A DNA stretch of 64,000 nucleotides from Oxalobacteraceae bacterium UBA6018 (GCA_002428015.1 DIZW01000056.1:62001-126000); one strand, 5' to 3'; numbered from the stretch's first letter, positions 1 to 8,901 are shown. Numbers and translations are program-made. The notes: generated from the letters alone by a model not told the origin.

Positions 1-2
1 TG

Positions 3-20
3 GACCAGCTGATCCGCTAG
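3..20 (+). CDS. 3' end of an upstream gene (partial)
   Basis: The first bases read in frame as Asp-Gln-Leu-Ile-Arg followed by TAG. This is compatible with the last codons of a plus-strand gene that begins before the window. Codon choice fits the neighbours, but six codons cannot identify a product, and the frame could be accidental. Confidence 0.3.
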   Translation, partial: DQLIR

Positions 21-111
21 TCGGCCGGGACCGGAGGCTGGCAACGCGCCGGCCCTGGCCGCGCCGCGCGCGGCACCGCATCACCATTCATATTCAACAG
101 GAAGTAAGCGC

Positions 112-1209
112 ATGACTATCATCGCCAACAATGAAGCAGGCAGCGTCGCTGCCAACAGTTCTTTCGCGGGCGCCATCGACACCGACGCCGTCATCATCGG
201 CGCCGGCCCCGTCGGCCTGTTCCAGGTCTTCGAACTGGGCCTGCTCGAGATCAAGGCCCACGTCATCGATTCGCTGCCTGCGGTGGGTGGCCAATGCGTC
301 GAACTGTATCCCGACAAGCCGATCTACGACATTCCCGCCGTGCCGGTGTGCACCGGCCAGGAATTGACCGACAACCTGCTCAAGCAGATCGAACCGTTCG
401 AGCCGACCTTCCACCTGGGCCAGGAAGTGACGACCGTGCAGCGCCGCGAAGACGGCCGCTTCAACGTCGAAACCTCGACCGGCACCCAGTTCATCACCAA
501 GACCATCTTCATCGCCGCCGGCGTCGGCTCGTTCCAGGCGCGCACGATCAAGGTCGACGGCATCGACAAGTTCGACGGCAGCCAGCTGCACTACCGCGTC
601 AAGCAGCCCGACCTGTTCGAAGGCAAGAACCTGGTCATCTGCGGCGGCGGCGACTCCGCGCTGGACTGGGCGCTGAACTTCGTCGGCAAGGCCGAGTCCG
701 TCGTGCTGCTGCACCGCCGCGAGGACTTCCGCGCCGCCCCCGCTTCGGTGGCGAAGATGAAGGCGCTGTGCGACGCCTACGAGATGCAGCTGATCATCGG
801 CCAGGTCACCGGCTTCGACGAGAAGGACGGCAAGCTGAGCGAAGTGAAAGTGACCGGCGCCGACGGCGTGACCCGCCGCGTCCCGCTCGACATGCTGCTG
901 GTGTTCTTCGGCCTGTCGCCCAAGCTGGGCCCGATCGCCGAGTGGGGCCTGGACATCGAGCGCCGCCAGCTCAAGGTGGTGGACACGGAAAAGTTCGAGA
1001 CCAACGTGCCGGGCATTTTCGCGGTGGGCGACATCAACACCTATCCGGGCAAGAAGAAGCTGATCCTGTCGGGCTTCCACGAAGCCGCGCTGGCCGCCTT
1101 CGGCGCCGCGCCCTACATCTTCCCGGACAAGAAGATCCACATGCAGTACACCACGACCTCGCCGAAATTGCACAAGATCCTCGGCGTGGAAACGCCCGTG
1201 TTTGATTAG
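112..1209 (+). CDS. Ferredoxin--NADP(+) reductase, thioredoxin-reductase-like type
   Basis: A 365-aa cytoplasmic flavoenzyme that exchanges electrons between NADPH and ferredoxin or flavodoxin. The FAD-binding motif GAGPVG lies near residues 30-35 and the NADP-binding motif CGGGDSALDW near residue 180. The C-terminal segment GIFAVGDINTYPG is the conserved flavin-contact motif of the TrxR-like FNR group. It lacks the CxxC redox pair of true thioredoxin reductases, which separates it from TrxB. The ATG at 112 follows AGGAAG with normal spacing. The gene is monocistronic, because a strong terminator follows at 1249-1276. The N-terminal 20 residues before the FAD domain are a little longer than usual. 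Family assignment is firm; the in vivo electron partner is not visible here. Confidence 0.93.
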   Translation: MTIIANNEAGSVAANSSFAGAIDTDAVIIGAGPVGLFQVFELGLLEIKAHVIDSLPAVGGQCVELYPDKPIYDIPAVPVCTGQELTDNLLKQIEPFEPTFHLGQEVTTVQRREDGRFNVETSTGTQFITKTIFIAAGVGSFQARTIKVDGIDKFDGSQLHYRVKQPDLFEGKNLVICGGGDSALDWALNFVGKAESVVLLHRREDFRAAPASVAKMKALCDAYEMQLIIGQVTGFDEKDGKLSEVKVTGADGVTRRVPLDMLLVFFGLSPKLGPIAEWGLDIERRQLKVVDTEKFETNVPGIFAVGDINTYPGKKKLILSGFHEAALAAFGAAPYIFPDKKIHMQYTTTSPKLHKILGVETPVFD

Positions 1210-1248
1210 TTATCGACTGATCAGCGTTCAGTAACTCTCGCGCAACGA

Positions 1249-1276
1249 ATGCCCCGCTAGCCGGGGCATTTTTTTT
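1249..1276 (+). terminator. Rho-independent terminator after the FNR gene
   Basis: Perfect 8-bp stem ATGCCCCG/CGGGGCAT with loop CTAGC, followed by an eight-base T run. It lies 40 bases after the reductase stop codon and points the same way. Confidence 0.93.
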
Positions 1277-1390
1277 ATGTGTTAGGTACCTCATGTTCGG
1301 CATATCGCGATCCGTGATAAAACGTCTTATCCCTTAGATTTTTCTTTGTCAGCGCCCACGCGATGGCAAATTTCTAAGAGGAACCCTAAA

Positions 1391-1421
1391 TTGCAAACGA
1401 GACTGATTTTTGGCCTATAAT
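1391..1421 (+). promoter_or_regulatory. Probable sigma-70 promoter of phaZ
   Basis: A consensus -10 box TATAAT at 1416-1421 lies 58 bases before the phaZ start. A -35-like TTGCAA at 1391-1396 is 19 bases upstream, a longer spacer than ideal. The surrounding A/T-rich stretch stands out from the local GC content. Confidence 0.5.
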
Positions 1422-1478
1422 TAAACGGCGAACCTGTTGTTATCGATTGCAGGGCAACGAATTTACCAAGGAATATGT

Positions 1479-2715
1479 ATGCTTTATCAACTCCACGAGA
1501 TGCAACGCTCATTCCTAACACCACTGATGCAGTGGGCCGATGCCTCCTCCAAGCTGTTCACCAATCCTGTGTCGCCGCTGGCGCACACCCCGTTCGCCCA
1601 GCGCATCGCCGCCGGTTACGAGCTGATGTACCGTCTGGGCAAGGATTATGAAAAGCCAGCATTCGAGATCCATGAGACCACGATCGACGGCGTCCCCGTC
1701 GGCATCATGGAACGCACCGCCGTCAACCGACCGTTCTGCCGCCTGCTGCACTTCAAGAAAGACCTGAGCGACGTGCAGATCGCCGAGCTCGACCAGCCCA
1801 CCGTGCTGCTGGTCGCGCCCCTGTCCGGCCACCACTCGACCCTGCTGCGCGACACCGTGCGCGCGCTGCTGACCAAGCACGACGTGTACATCACGGACTG
1901 GACCGACGCGCGCATGGTGCCAGCCAGCGCCGGCGCCTTCCACCTGGACGAACTACATCTACTACGTGCAGGACTTCATCCGCGCGCTGGGACCGGACGT
2001 GCACGTCATTTCCGTGTGCCAGCCGACCGTGCCGGTGCTGGCCGCCATCTCGCTGATGGCGTCCAACAACGACCCCAAGCTGCCCAAGACCATGACGATG
2101 ATGGGCGGCCCGATCGACCCGCGCCGTTCGCCCACCGCGGTCAACGACCTGGCCATCGAAAAGAGTTTCGCGTGGTTCGAGAACACCGTGATCTACGCGG
2201 TGCCGGCCAACTACCCGGGCTTCGGGCGCAAGGTGTATCCGGGCTTCCTGCAGCACGCCGGCTTCATCGCCATGAACCCGGGCCGCCACGCCCAGAGCCA
2301 CCGCGAGTTCTACAACCACCTGGTGGCGGGCGACGACGAACCGGCCGATAGCCATCGCAAGTTCTACGACGAGTACAACGCCGTGCTCGACATGCCGGCC
2401 GAGTACTACCTCGACACGATCCGCACCGTGTTCCAGGAATTCCGCCTGCCCAAGGGCAACTGGACCGTGGGCGGCCAGCTGGTGCGTCCGCAGGACATCA
2501 AGACGGTGGCCCTGTTCACGGTTGAAGGCGAGCTCGACGACATCTCCGGCGCCGGCCAGACCCAGGCCGCGCATGATTTGTGCAGCGGCATTCCGACCAC
2601 CATGCAGCAGGATTTCGTCGCGCCCGGATGCGGCCACTACGGTATCTTCTCCGGCCGCCGCTGGCGCGAGACGATCTGTCCGAAGATCGGCGATTTCATC
2701 GAGAAGCACCGCTAA
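1479..2715 (+). pseudogene. phaZ: Intracellular polyhydroxybutyrate depolymerase (PhaZ), interrupted by a +1 frameshift
   Basis: The enzyme hydrolyses stored poly(3-hydroxybutyrate) granules in the cytoplasm. The ATG at 1479 follows AAGGAA by 5 bases. Two reading frames together give about 411 aa, the usual length of the family. The first frame runs to HLD at about 1950 and the second resumes with YIYYVQDFIRALG. Removing one A at 1951/1952 restores HLDDYI, the form expected in the family. The catalytic residues of the class are intact in the second part: the active-site Cys in ISVCQPT, an Asp in the VEGELDD region and His in GCGHYG. The break is therefore either a sequencing error or a very recent loss. 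A terminator follows at 2737-2762. Confidence 0.88.
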
Positions 2716-2736
2716 CAGCGGACGTAGCAAACCAAA

Positions 2737-2762
2737 ATGCCGCAGCGATGCGGCATTTTTTC
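2737..2762 (+). terminator. Rho-independent terminator after phaZ
   Basis: Perfect 8-bp stem ATGCCGCA/TGCGGCAT with tetraloop GCGA, followed by a T run. It lies 21 bases after the phaZ stop codon. Confidence 0.92.
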
Positions 2763-2830
2763 GTCCACGGGAGCCGCCGTCGTAGCGACTATAATGACGC
2801 TGTATTCAAAAAACAGCGCCGTCCAGCCCC

Positions 2831-3511
2831 GTGACCAAACCCCTCGCCGACCAGATCGAAGACCTGCTCCCGCAGACCCAGTGCACCAAGTGCGGGTATG
2901 CGGGCTGCCGTCCCTACGCCGAGGCGATCGCCACCGGCCAGGCCGACATCAACCAATGCCCGCCGGGCGGCCAGGAGGGCATAGCACGCCTGGCCACGCT
3001 GCTGGGCCGCAAGGTGATCGCGCTCAATCCGGTCAACGGCGTCGAGCGGCCGCGCCCCGTGGCCTTCATCGACGAGGCGCTGTGCATCGGCTGCACCCTG
3101 TGCATCCAGGCCTGCCCGGTGGACGCCATCCTCGGCGCGGCCAAGCAGATGCACAGCATTCTGCCCAGCCTGTGCACCGGCTGCGACCTGTGCGTGGCGC
3201 CCTGCCCGGTCGACTGCATCTCGATGATGCCGGTGACCGGCGAGCGCACCGGCTGGGAGGCCTGGACCCAGCAGCAGGCCGACGCCGCGCGCGCGCGCCA
3301 CGACGCGCGCGCCGCCCGCCTGGCGCGCGAACGCGCCGAGAACGACGCGCGCCTGGCCGCCAAGGCCGTGGCCAAGATGAAGGAAGTCACGGACGAGGTC
3401 ACCAACACGCCGGAGGAACTGGCCGAGAAGGAGCGCAAGCGCGCCATCATCGCCGCCGCCATGGAACGGGCGCGCCTGAAGGCCGCCGCGGCCGCGCCGG
3501 GCAAAGAATAA
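2831..3511 (+). CDS. rnfB: RnfB-type electron transport iron-sulfur protein
   Basis: A 226-aa iron-sulfur protein of the RnfB family. An N-terminal Fe4S cluster motif is formed by Cys18, 21, 26 and 43 (CTKCGYAGC region). Two classic ferredoxin clusters follow, CIGCTLC near residue 85 and CTGCDLC near residue 115. The C-terminal 80 residues are Arg/Ala-rich and helical. Unlike RnfB of full Rnf complexes it has no N-terminal membrane segment, and no other rnf gene is nearby. It may therefore act as a soluble electron carrier. The start is GTG at 2831; no better in-frame start is seen before the first Cys motif. It lies 26 bases upstream of nth, an association also known from rnf operons. Confidence 0.88.
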   Translation: MTKPLADQIEDLLPQTQCTKCGYAGCRPYAEAIATGQADINQCPPGGQEGIARLATLLGRKVIALNPVNGVERPRPVAFIDEALCIGCTLCIQACPVDAILGAAKQMHSILPSLCTGCDLCVAPCPVDCISMMPVTGERTGWEAWTQQQADAARARHDARAARLARERAENDARLAAKAVAKMKEVTDEVTNTPEELAEKERKRAIIAAAMERARLKAAAAAPGKE

Positions 3512-3537
3512 GCCACGCACCACCACGCTAGAGACGC

Positions 3538-4185
3538 ATGAACCCAGCCAAACGACTCGAAATTTTTCAACGCTTCCGCGCCGCCAATCCCCATCCCAAG
3601 ACCGAGCTGGAATACAGCACGCCGTTCGAGCTGCTGATCGCCGTGCTGCTGTCGGCCCAGGCGACCGACGTCGGCGTCAACAAGGCCACCCGCAAGCTCT
3701 ACCCGGTGGCCAACACGCCGCAGGCGATCCTCGACCTTGGCCTTGATGAATTGAAATCGTACATCTCCACCATCGGACTGTACCCGACCAAGGCCAAGAA
3801 CGTCATGGCCACTTGCAAGATCCTGGTGGAGCAGCATGGCGGAGAGGTCCCGCGCGACCGCGCGTCGCTGGAGGCCCTGCCCGGGGTCGGACGCAAGACC
3901 GCCAACGTGGTCATGAACACCGCCTTCGGCGAGCCGACCATGGCGGTGGACACGCATATCTTCCGGGTCGCCAACCGGACCCGCATCGCGCCGGGCAAGG
4001 ATGTGGTGGAGGTGGAGCAGAAGCTGCTCAAGTTCGTGCCGAAGGAGTTCCTGCACGACGCGCATCACTGGCTGATCCTGCACGGGCGCTACACCTGCGT
4101 GGCACGCAAGCCCCTGTGCTGGAACTGCATCATCAACGATTTGTGCGAGTACAAGCCGAAGACGCCGGCGCCGGCAGGCGCCTGA
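3538..4185 (+). CDS. nth: Endonuclease III (DNA glycosylase/AP lyase)
   Basis: A 215-aa base-excision repair enzyme that removes oxidised pyrimidines and cuts the abasic strand. The helix-hairpin-helix motif LPGVGRKTA (residues 114-122) contains catalytic Lys120, and catalytic Asp138 follows in AVDTH. The C-terminal Fe4S loop has the expected C-x6-C-x2-C-x5-C spacing (CVARKPLCWNCIINDLC). Length and all key residues match the family, so the protein should be active. It is probably cotranscribed with rnfB. It converges with proB, whose stop codon lies 24 bases away. Confidence 0.97.
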   Translation: MNPAKRLEIFQRFRAANPHPKTELEYSTPFELLIAVLLSAQATDVGVNKATRKLYPVANTPQAILDLGLDELKSYISTIGLYPTKAKNVMATCKILVEQHGGEVPRDRASLEALPGVGRKTANVVMNTAFGEPTMAVDTHIFRVANRTRIAPGKDVVEVEQKLLKFVPKEFLHDAHHWLILHGRYTCVARKPLCWNCIINDLCEYKPKTPAPAGA

Positions 4186-4209
4186 CATCCGGCGGCCGGG
4201 TCTAGCAGC

Positions 4210-5328
4210 CTACAGCAGCACGAGATTGTCGCGGTGGATCAGCTCCGGCCCTTCCAGGAAGCCCAGCACCGCCTCGATCTCCGAGGACGGCTTGCGCATG
4301 ATGCGGCGCGCTTCCGAACTGGTGTAGTTGCTGATCCCGCGCGCGATCGCCGCGCCGTTCTCGGACAGGCAGGTGATGACCGCGCCGCGGCCGAATTCGC
4401 CGCGCACCTCGAGCACGCCGATCGGCAGCAGCGACTTGCCTTCGCGCGACAGCTTCTGCACCGCGCCGGCGTCAAGCACCACCTTGCCCGCCGTGTGCAG
4501 GTGGTCCGACATCCACTGCTTGCGCGCCGTGAGATGCCCGGTCTGGGCCGACAGCTGGGTGCCGATGGCCTCGCCCGCGGCCAGGCGCGTGAGCACGTCG
4601 CTGTCGCGGCCCCACGCGATGATGGTGTGCGCGCCCGAGCCGGCGGCGCGCTTGGCCGCCAGGATCTTGGTCAGCATGCCGCCGCGCCCGATGCTGCTGC
4701 CGGCGCCGCCGGCCATCGCCTCGAGCGCCGGGTCGCCCGCCGTGCCGTGCGCGATCAGCACCGCGTTCGGGTCCTTGCGCGGGTCCGCGCTGTACAGGCC
4801 CTGCTGGTCGGTCAGGATCACCAGCGCGTCGGCCTCGATCAGGTTGGCCACCAGCGCGCCCAGGGTGTCGTTGTCGCCGAACTTGATCTCGTCGGTGACC
4901 ACCGTGTCGTTCTCGTTGATGATGGGGACCACGCCCATGCGCAGCAAGGTGGTCAGGGTCGAGCGCGCGTTCAGGTAGCGCTCGCGGTCGGCCAGGTCGG
5001 CGTGGGTGAGCAGCACCTGCGCGGTGCCGATCCCGTGGGCGCGGAAGCTGGTCTCGTAGATCTGGGCCAGGCCCATCTGGCCGACCGCGGCGCAGGCCTG
5101 CAGTTCGTGGATGTCGGTCGGGCGCCGTTCGAAGCCCAGGCGCAGCATGCCCTCGGCCACCGCGCCCGAGCTGACCAGCACCACCTGCTTGCCCAGCGTG
5201 CGCAGGGCCGAGATTTGCGCGGCCCAGCGCGCGATGGCGGCGTGATCGAGCCCGCGCCCGTCGTTGGTCACGAGGGAGGAGCCGACTTTGATGATGATGC
5301 GGCTAGCGCTTTGTATGACGGATTTCAT
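4210..5328 (-). CDS. proB: Glutamate 5-kinase
   Basis: A 372-aa enzyme that phosphorylates L-glutamate in the first step of proline synthesis. The N-terminal amino acid kinase domain (about 1-260) carries KVGSSLVTN, VSSGAVAEG and INENDTVV. The C-terminal PUA domain (about 280-372) starts at AGKVVLDAGAV. Its start ATG overlaps the stop codon of the upstream membrane protein gene by 4 bases (ATGA), which suggests translational coupling. The run cgtA, membrane protein, proB is typical of Burkholderiales. proA is not in the window. Length and motifs are complete. Confidence 0.97.
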   Translation of the reverse strand: MKSVIQSASRIIIKVGSSLVTNDGRGLDHAAIARWAAQISALRTLGKQVVLVSSGAVAEGMLRLGFERRPTDIHELQACAAVGQMGLAQIYETSFRAHGIGTAQVLLTHADLADRERYLNARSTLTTLLRMGVVPIINENDTVVTDEIKFGDNDTLGALVANLIEADALVILTDQQGLYSADPRKDPNAVLIAHGTAGDPALEAMAGGAGSSIGRGGMLTKILAAKRAAGSGAHTIIAWGRDSDVLTRLAAGEAIGTQLSAQTGHLTARKQWMSDHLHTAGKVVLDAGAVQKLSREGKSLLPIGVLEVRGEFGRGAVITCLSENGAAIARGISNYTSSEARRIMRKPSSEIEAVLGFLEGPELIHRDNLVLL

Positions 5329-5732
5329 CGTTGCGGTTCTGGTCTACGCGGGCGCAGCGCAAGCAGCAGCAGGCCGCCCGCCAGTTCGATCCCGCAAACG
5401 GCTAATAAAAATCCCTTGGGCAGACCGATCGCCAGCGCCGCGATCAAGCGGCCGGCCGGCTGCGCCAGGATGAACAATGCTGTGATGTCGCCCAGCAGCG
5501 GCTGGTCGCCGTGGCGTGCCGCCAGCAGCGCCAGGGCCGCGGTAGCGAGCCTGACGCCGACGTAGATGGCGTAGAACTGGCTGTAGCCGTTCACGCCAAC
5601 GGGAAACTCGCCCATGCCCAAGGCCACCCGGTCCGGGTCCAGCATGGCCAGAAGGGCGGCCAGCGAACACACCGTCGCGGTCAGCTGCAGCAGCTGCCTG
5701 CGCAGCGCCGCCAGTGGCAAGGACCTTGTCAA
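5325..5732 (-). CDS. Small integral membrane protein, possibly DUF4345-like
   Basis: A 135-aa hydrophobic protein with about four predicted membrane segments (roughly residues 15-30, 52-72, 80-100 and 105-128) and an Arg/Pro-rich end. Motifs such as FYAIYVGVRLA resemble the DUF4345 family of unknown function; that placement is by eye and tentative. The only plausible in-frame start before the first membrane segment is TTG at 5732, with a weak ribosome binding site, so the N-terminus is uncertain. It sits between cgtA (36 bases upstream) and proB (4-base overlap) and so belongs to that operon. No function can be deduced. Confidence 0.7.
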   Translation of the reverse strand: MTRSLPLAALRRQLLQLTATVCSLAALLAMLDPDRVALGMGEFPVGVNGYSQFYAIYVGVRLATAALALLAARHGDQPLLGDITALFILAQPAGRLIAALAIGLPKGFLLAVCGIELAGGLLLLALRPRRPEPQR

Positions 5733-5768
5733 TTTTAATCGAGGATCACGTTAGACCGGGGATCAAAT

Positions 5769-6878
5769 TTAATCCTGGATCTTAAAGCGCGGATCGTCCG
5801 GATCGATCGACGCGATGCCGCGCGCTTCCTCGGTCATCTGGGTCTCCTCGGCGCGATGCTCGACGTTGCGCTTGGCCTCGAGGTGCATGTAGATCGCGTT
5901 GACCAGCTCCTGGCAGCCCTCGTGGCTCAAGGCCGAGATCTCGAACACCGGGCCCTTCCAGGCCATGCGCTTGACGAAGTCCTTGACGCGCTTCTTGCGC
6001 TCGTCCTCGGGCACCACGTCGAGCTTGTTGAGCACCAGCCAGCGCGGCTTGTCCACCAGCGCCTCGTCGTACTTCTGCAGCTCCTTGACCAGCGCCTTGG
6101 CTTCCTTGACCGGATCGACATTGGTCTCGAACGGCGCCAGGTCAACGATGTGCAGCAGCAGGCCGGTGCGCTGCAGGTGGCGCAGGAACTGGTGGCCCAG
6201 GCCGGCGCCCTCGGAGGCGCCTTCGATCAGGCCCGGGATGTCGGCGATGACGAAGCTCTTCTCGTGCGACACGCGCACCACGCCCAGGTTCGGGTACAAG
6301 GTGGTGAACGGATAGTCGGCGATCTTCGGCTTGGCGTTGGACACGGCCGTGATGAAGGTCGACTTGCCCGCGTTGGGCATGCCCAGCAGGCCCACGTCGG
6401 CCAGCACCTTGAGCTCCAGGCGCAGCTCGCGCCGTTCGCCTTCCTTGCCCTCGGTCTTCTGGCGCGGGGCGCGGTTGGTGGAGGACTTGAAGTGGATATT
6501 GCCCCAGCCGCCCTCGCCGCCCTTGGCCAGCAGCTCGACCTGGCCGTGCTCGGTCAGGTCGGCGATGATCTCGCCGTTGTTGTTATCGATGATGAGCGTA
6601 CCGACCGGCATGCGCAGGAAAATATCGTCCGCGCCCTTGCCGTAGCAGTCAGCGCCGCGGCCCGGCTCGCCGTCCCTGGCCTTGTGCATCTTGGAGTAGC
6701 GGAAGTCCACCAGGGTGTTGATGTTCCGGTCCGCCACGGCCCAGATGGTGCCGCCCTTGCCGCCGTCGCCGCCGTCAGGACCGCCGAATGGGCGGAACTT
6801 CTCGCGACAGAACGAGGCGCAGCCATTGCCGCCCGTGCCAGCGATGACTTCGATTTTTGCTTCGTCGATAAACTTCAT
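5769..6878 (-). CDS. obgE: Obg family GTPase
   Basis: A 369-aa GTPase (also called CgtA) that binds the 50S subunit and takes part in late ribosome assembly and stress control. The N-terminal Gly-rich Obg fold (residues 1-158) contains repeated GGxGG turns. The G domain begins with GMPNAGKST (about residue 166), followed by the switch motif DIPGLIEGA and the NKLD specificity motif. The C-terminal tail is acidic. It is the third gene of the classic L21-L27-Obg cluster. A hairpin terminator between rpmA and this gene suggests partial uncoupling from the ribosomal protein genes. ATG start at 6878. Confidence 0.97.
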   Translation of the reverse strand: MKFIDEAKIEVIAGTGGNGCASFCREKFRPFGGPDGGDGGKGGTIWAVADRNINTLVDFRYSKMHKARDGEPGRGADCYGKGADDIFLRMPVGTLIIDNNNGEIIADLTEHGQVELLAKGGEGGWGNIHFKSSTNRAPRQKTEGKEGERRELRLELKVLADVGLLGMPNAGKSTFITAVSNAKPKIADYPFTTLYPNLGVVRVSHEKSFVIADIPGLIEGASEGAGLGHQFLRHLQRTGLLLHIVDLAPFETNVDPVKEAKALVKELQKYDEALVDKPRWLVLNKLDVVPEDERKKRVKDFVKRMAWKGPVFEISALSHEGCQELVNAIYMHLEAKRNVEHRAEETQMTEEARGIASIDPDDPRFKIQD

Positions 6879-6894
6879 GATTTTGCCGCCATAA

Positions 6895-6927
6895 AACTAA
6901 AAAGGCTCTACCGTTGGCAGAGCCTTT
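6895..6927 (-). terminator. Rho-independent terminator/attenuator between rpmA and cgtA
   Basis: On the minus strand AAAGGCTCT and AGAGCCTTT form a 9-bp stem around a 9-base loop, followed by TTTTTAGTTTT. It lies in the 112-base gap between rpmA and the GTPase gene and would reduce readthrough from the highly expressed ribosomal protein genes. Confidence 0.88.
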
Positions 6928-6990
6928 CGATGGAAGGCTTGCGCCTTACAAGTGTGCGCCATGACGGCGCGAATACTTCACTAGTGTCGC

Positions 6991-7275
6991 TTAAGCAGCA
7001 GCTGCCGCGGCGACGACTTCGTTAGGAACAACGGTGACGAACTGCTTCGAACCGACGCCCTTGACAACGAACTTGACCTTGCCGTCGACCAGCGCGAACA
7101 GGGTATGATCCTTGCCGGTGCCGACGTTCTCGCCCGCGCGCACTGGGGTGCCGCGCTGACGGATGATGATGCCGCCGGCATTGATCGCCTGGCCGCCATA
7201 CACCTTCACGCCAAGGCGCTTTGATTCTGAATCACGGCCGTTGCGGGTAGTGCCGCCGCCTTTTTTGTGTGCCAT
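6991..7275 (-). CDS. rpmA: 50S ribosomal protein L27
   Basis: A 94-aa ribosomal protein of the large subunit, with the N-terminal tail near the peptidyl transferase centre. The N-terminus MAHKKGGGTTRNGRDS is diagnostic, and no cleavable extension precedes it. The body contains GGQAINAGGIIIRQRGT. A C-terminal alanine run makes it slightly longer than the usual 85 residues. It lies 42 bases downstream of rplU and is probably cotranscribed from the promoter at 7690-7718. Confidence 0.97.
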   Translation of the reverse strand: MAHKKGGGTTRNGRDSESKRLGVKVYGGQAINAGGIIIRQRGTPVRAGENVGTGKDHTLFALVDGKVKFVVKGVGSKQFVTVVPNEVVAAAAAA

Positions 7276-7317
7276 TTAAGTACTCCTTGATAGCTGATTG
7301 AACCGGGCAAACGGCAA

Positions 7318-7629
7318 TTAGCCGTTGATCGATACGACTTGGATTTCGGTGAAATTCTGGCGATGGCCTTGATGCTTCTGGTAGTGCTTACGACGACGCA
7401 TCTTGAAAATCTTCACTTTATCGTGACGACCGTGTGCCACAACAGTTACCAGTACCTTTGCACCTTCGACCAATGGCGCACCAAACTTGATGGTGTCGCC
7501 CGCGCCTACTGCGAGAACTTGATCGATGGTGATTTCGGAACCAATGTCTGCCGGTATCTGTTCTACTTTAAGTTTTTCGCCAGCGACAACTTTATACTGT
7601 TTGCCACCGGTTTTTATGACCGCGTACAT
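7318..7629 (-). CDS. rplU: 50S ribosomal protein L21
   Basis: A 103-aa large-subunit ribosomal protein that binds 23S rRNA. I chose the ATG at 7629, which gives the conserved start MYAVIKTGGKQYKV. An ATG six codons upstream would add MMRFQI, which the family does not have. The C-terminal motif RRRKHYQKHQGHRQ is the conserved rRNA-binding signature. It is the first gene of the L21-L27 operon and is preceded by a near-consensus promoter. Confidence 0.97.
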   Translation of the reverse strand: MYAVIKTGGKQYKVVAGEKLKVEQIPADIGSEITIDQVLAVGAGDTIKFGAPLVEGAKVLVTVVAHGRHDKVKIFKMRRRKHYQKHQGHRQNFTEIQVVSING

Positions 7630-7689
7630 GATTTGAAACCTCATCAAATGTTAAGAAAATCCGCCCGACCGAGGTCCGGGGAACCGCTG

Positions 7690-7718
7690 ATTATACATGG
7701 GATCGTTTTTTTCGTCAA
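7690..7718 (-). promoter_or_regulatory. Strong sigma-70 promoter of rplU-rpmA
   Basis: On the minus strand TTGACG (7718-7713) and TATAAT (7695-7690) are separated by exactly 17 bases. The -10 box lies about 60 bases before the rplU start. This is the best sigma-70 promoter seen in the first 10 kb, as expected for a ribosomal protein operon. Confidence 0.85.
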
Positions 7719-7878
7719 AACCCATGCACAGGCGCTCCGCTTCGTGGTATGGGCACAACGACAACATCGAGCCGCTTGATCCCCCTTCACCACCCTGGCG
7801 CGAGGGGCGCTGGCGAATGGCCGGGAATGACGTGCTTGTCGTATAATCGCGGCACCTAACGACTATTGCAGGTTTGCC

Positions 7879-8868
7879 TTGTCCGCCGCCACTCCCCACG
7901 CACAACAAAATAATATTGCCCAGTCGATCGCTTCGGACATGGAGGCGGTCAACACGGTGATCCGTGCGCGCCTGCATTCCGACGTGGCGCTGGTGAACCA
8001 GATCGCGGAATACATCATCAGCGCCGGCGGCAAGCGCATCCGTCCCGTGCTGGTGCTGCTGGTCGCCAACGCCTATGGCTACCAGGGCGTGGCCCACCAC
8101 GAACTGGCCGCCGTGGTCGAATTCATCCACACCGCCACCCTGCTGCACGACGACGTGGTGGACGAGTCGTCGATGCGGCGCGGGCGCCAGACCGCCAACG
8201 CCCTGTTCGGCAACGCCGCCTCGGTGCTGGTGGGCGACTTCCTGTACTCGCGCGCCTTCCAGATGATGGTCGGGCTGGACAATATGCGCGTCATGAAGAT
8301 CCTGTCGGACGCCACCAACGTCATCGCCGAGGGCGAGGTGCTGCAGTTGCTCAACATGCACGACCCGGACGTGAGCCAGGACAGCTACCTGAAGGTGATC
8401 GAGTCGAAGACCGCCAAGCTGTTCGAGGCCGCGGCCGAGCTTGGCGCCCTCATCTCCGGCGCGAGCGACGTCCAGGTCGACGCCGCCGGCGAATACGGGC
8501 GCTCGCTCGGCACCGCCTTCCAGCTGATCGACGACGTGCTCGACTACGCCGGCGACGCCGCCGAGATCGGCAAGAACGTGGGCGACGACCTGCGCGAGGG
8601 CAAGCCCACCCTGCCCCTGATCTACCTGATGGAAAACGGCACGGCCGAGCAGCGCGAACTCGTGCGCAACTGCATCGAAAAAGGTGACGAACAGCATTTC
8701 GACGCCATACTCGCCGCCGTGACCAGCAGCGGCGCGCTCGACTACACGCGCCGCTACGCGGTCGAGGCCGCCGAACGGGCCAAGGCGGCCATCGCCGGCC
8801 TGCCGGACAGCGTGTACAAACAAAGCTTGCTCCAGCTGTGCCGTTTTGCAGTTGACAGGAACCACTAA
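7879..8868 (+). CDS. ispB: Octaprenyl diphosphate synthase
   Basis: A 329-aa trans-prenyltransferase that makes the C40 side chain of ubiquinone from farnesyl and isopentenyl diphosphates. The two Asp-rich Mg-binding motifs are present, DDVVD near residue 92 and DDVLD near residue 216, as is the GGKRIRP substrate motif. The proposed TTG start at 7879 gives an N-terminus of family-like length. An ATG at 7939 is the alternative and would still retain the fold. A TATAAT box at 7842-7847 may be its -10 element. The gene diverges from rplU, as in many beta- and gammaproteobacteria. Confidence 0.93.
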   Translation: MSAATPHAQQNNIAQSIASDMEAVNTVIRARLHSDVALVNQIAEYIISAGGKRIRPVLVLLVANAYGYQGVAHHELAAVVEFIHTATLLHDDVVDESSMRRGRQTANALFGNAASVLVGDFLYSRAFQMMVGLDNMRVMKILSDATNVIAEGEVLQLLNMHDPDVSQDSYLKVIESKTAKLFEAAAELGALISGASDVQVDAAGEYGRSLGTAFQLIDDVLDYAGDAAEIGKNVGDDLREGKPTLPLIYLMENGTAEQRELVRNCIEKGDEQHFDAILAAVTSSGALDYTRRYAVEAAERAKAAIAGLPDSVYKQSLLQLCRFAVDRNH

Positions 8869-8901
8869 GAGACGTTAACTTAACGCCTATCTACTGCCCG
8901 T

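Noticed and set aside
94..1173. Long minus-strand open frame opposite the ferredoxin-NADP reductase
   Set aside because: It is rich in Ala, Arg, Val, His and Leu, has no motif, and lies fully opposite a clearly conserved gene; a GC-rich shadow frame.
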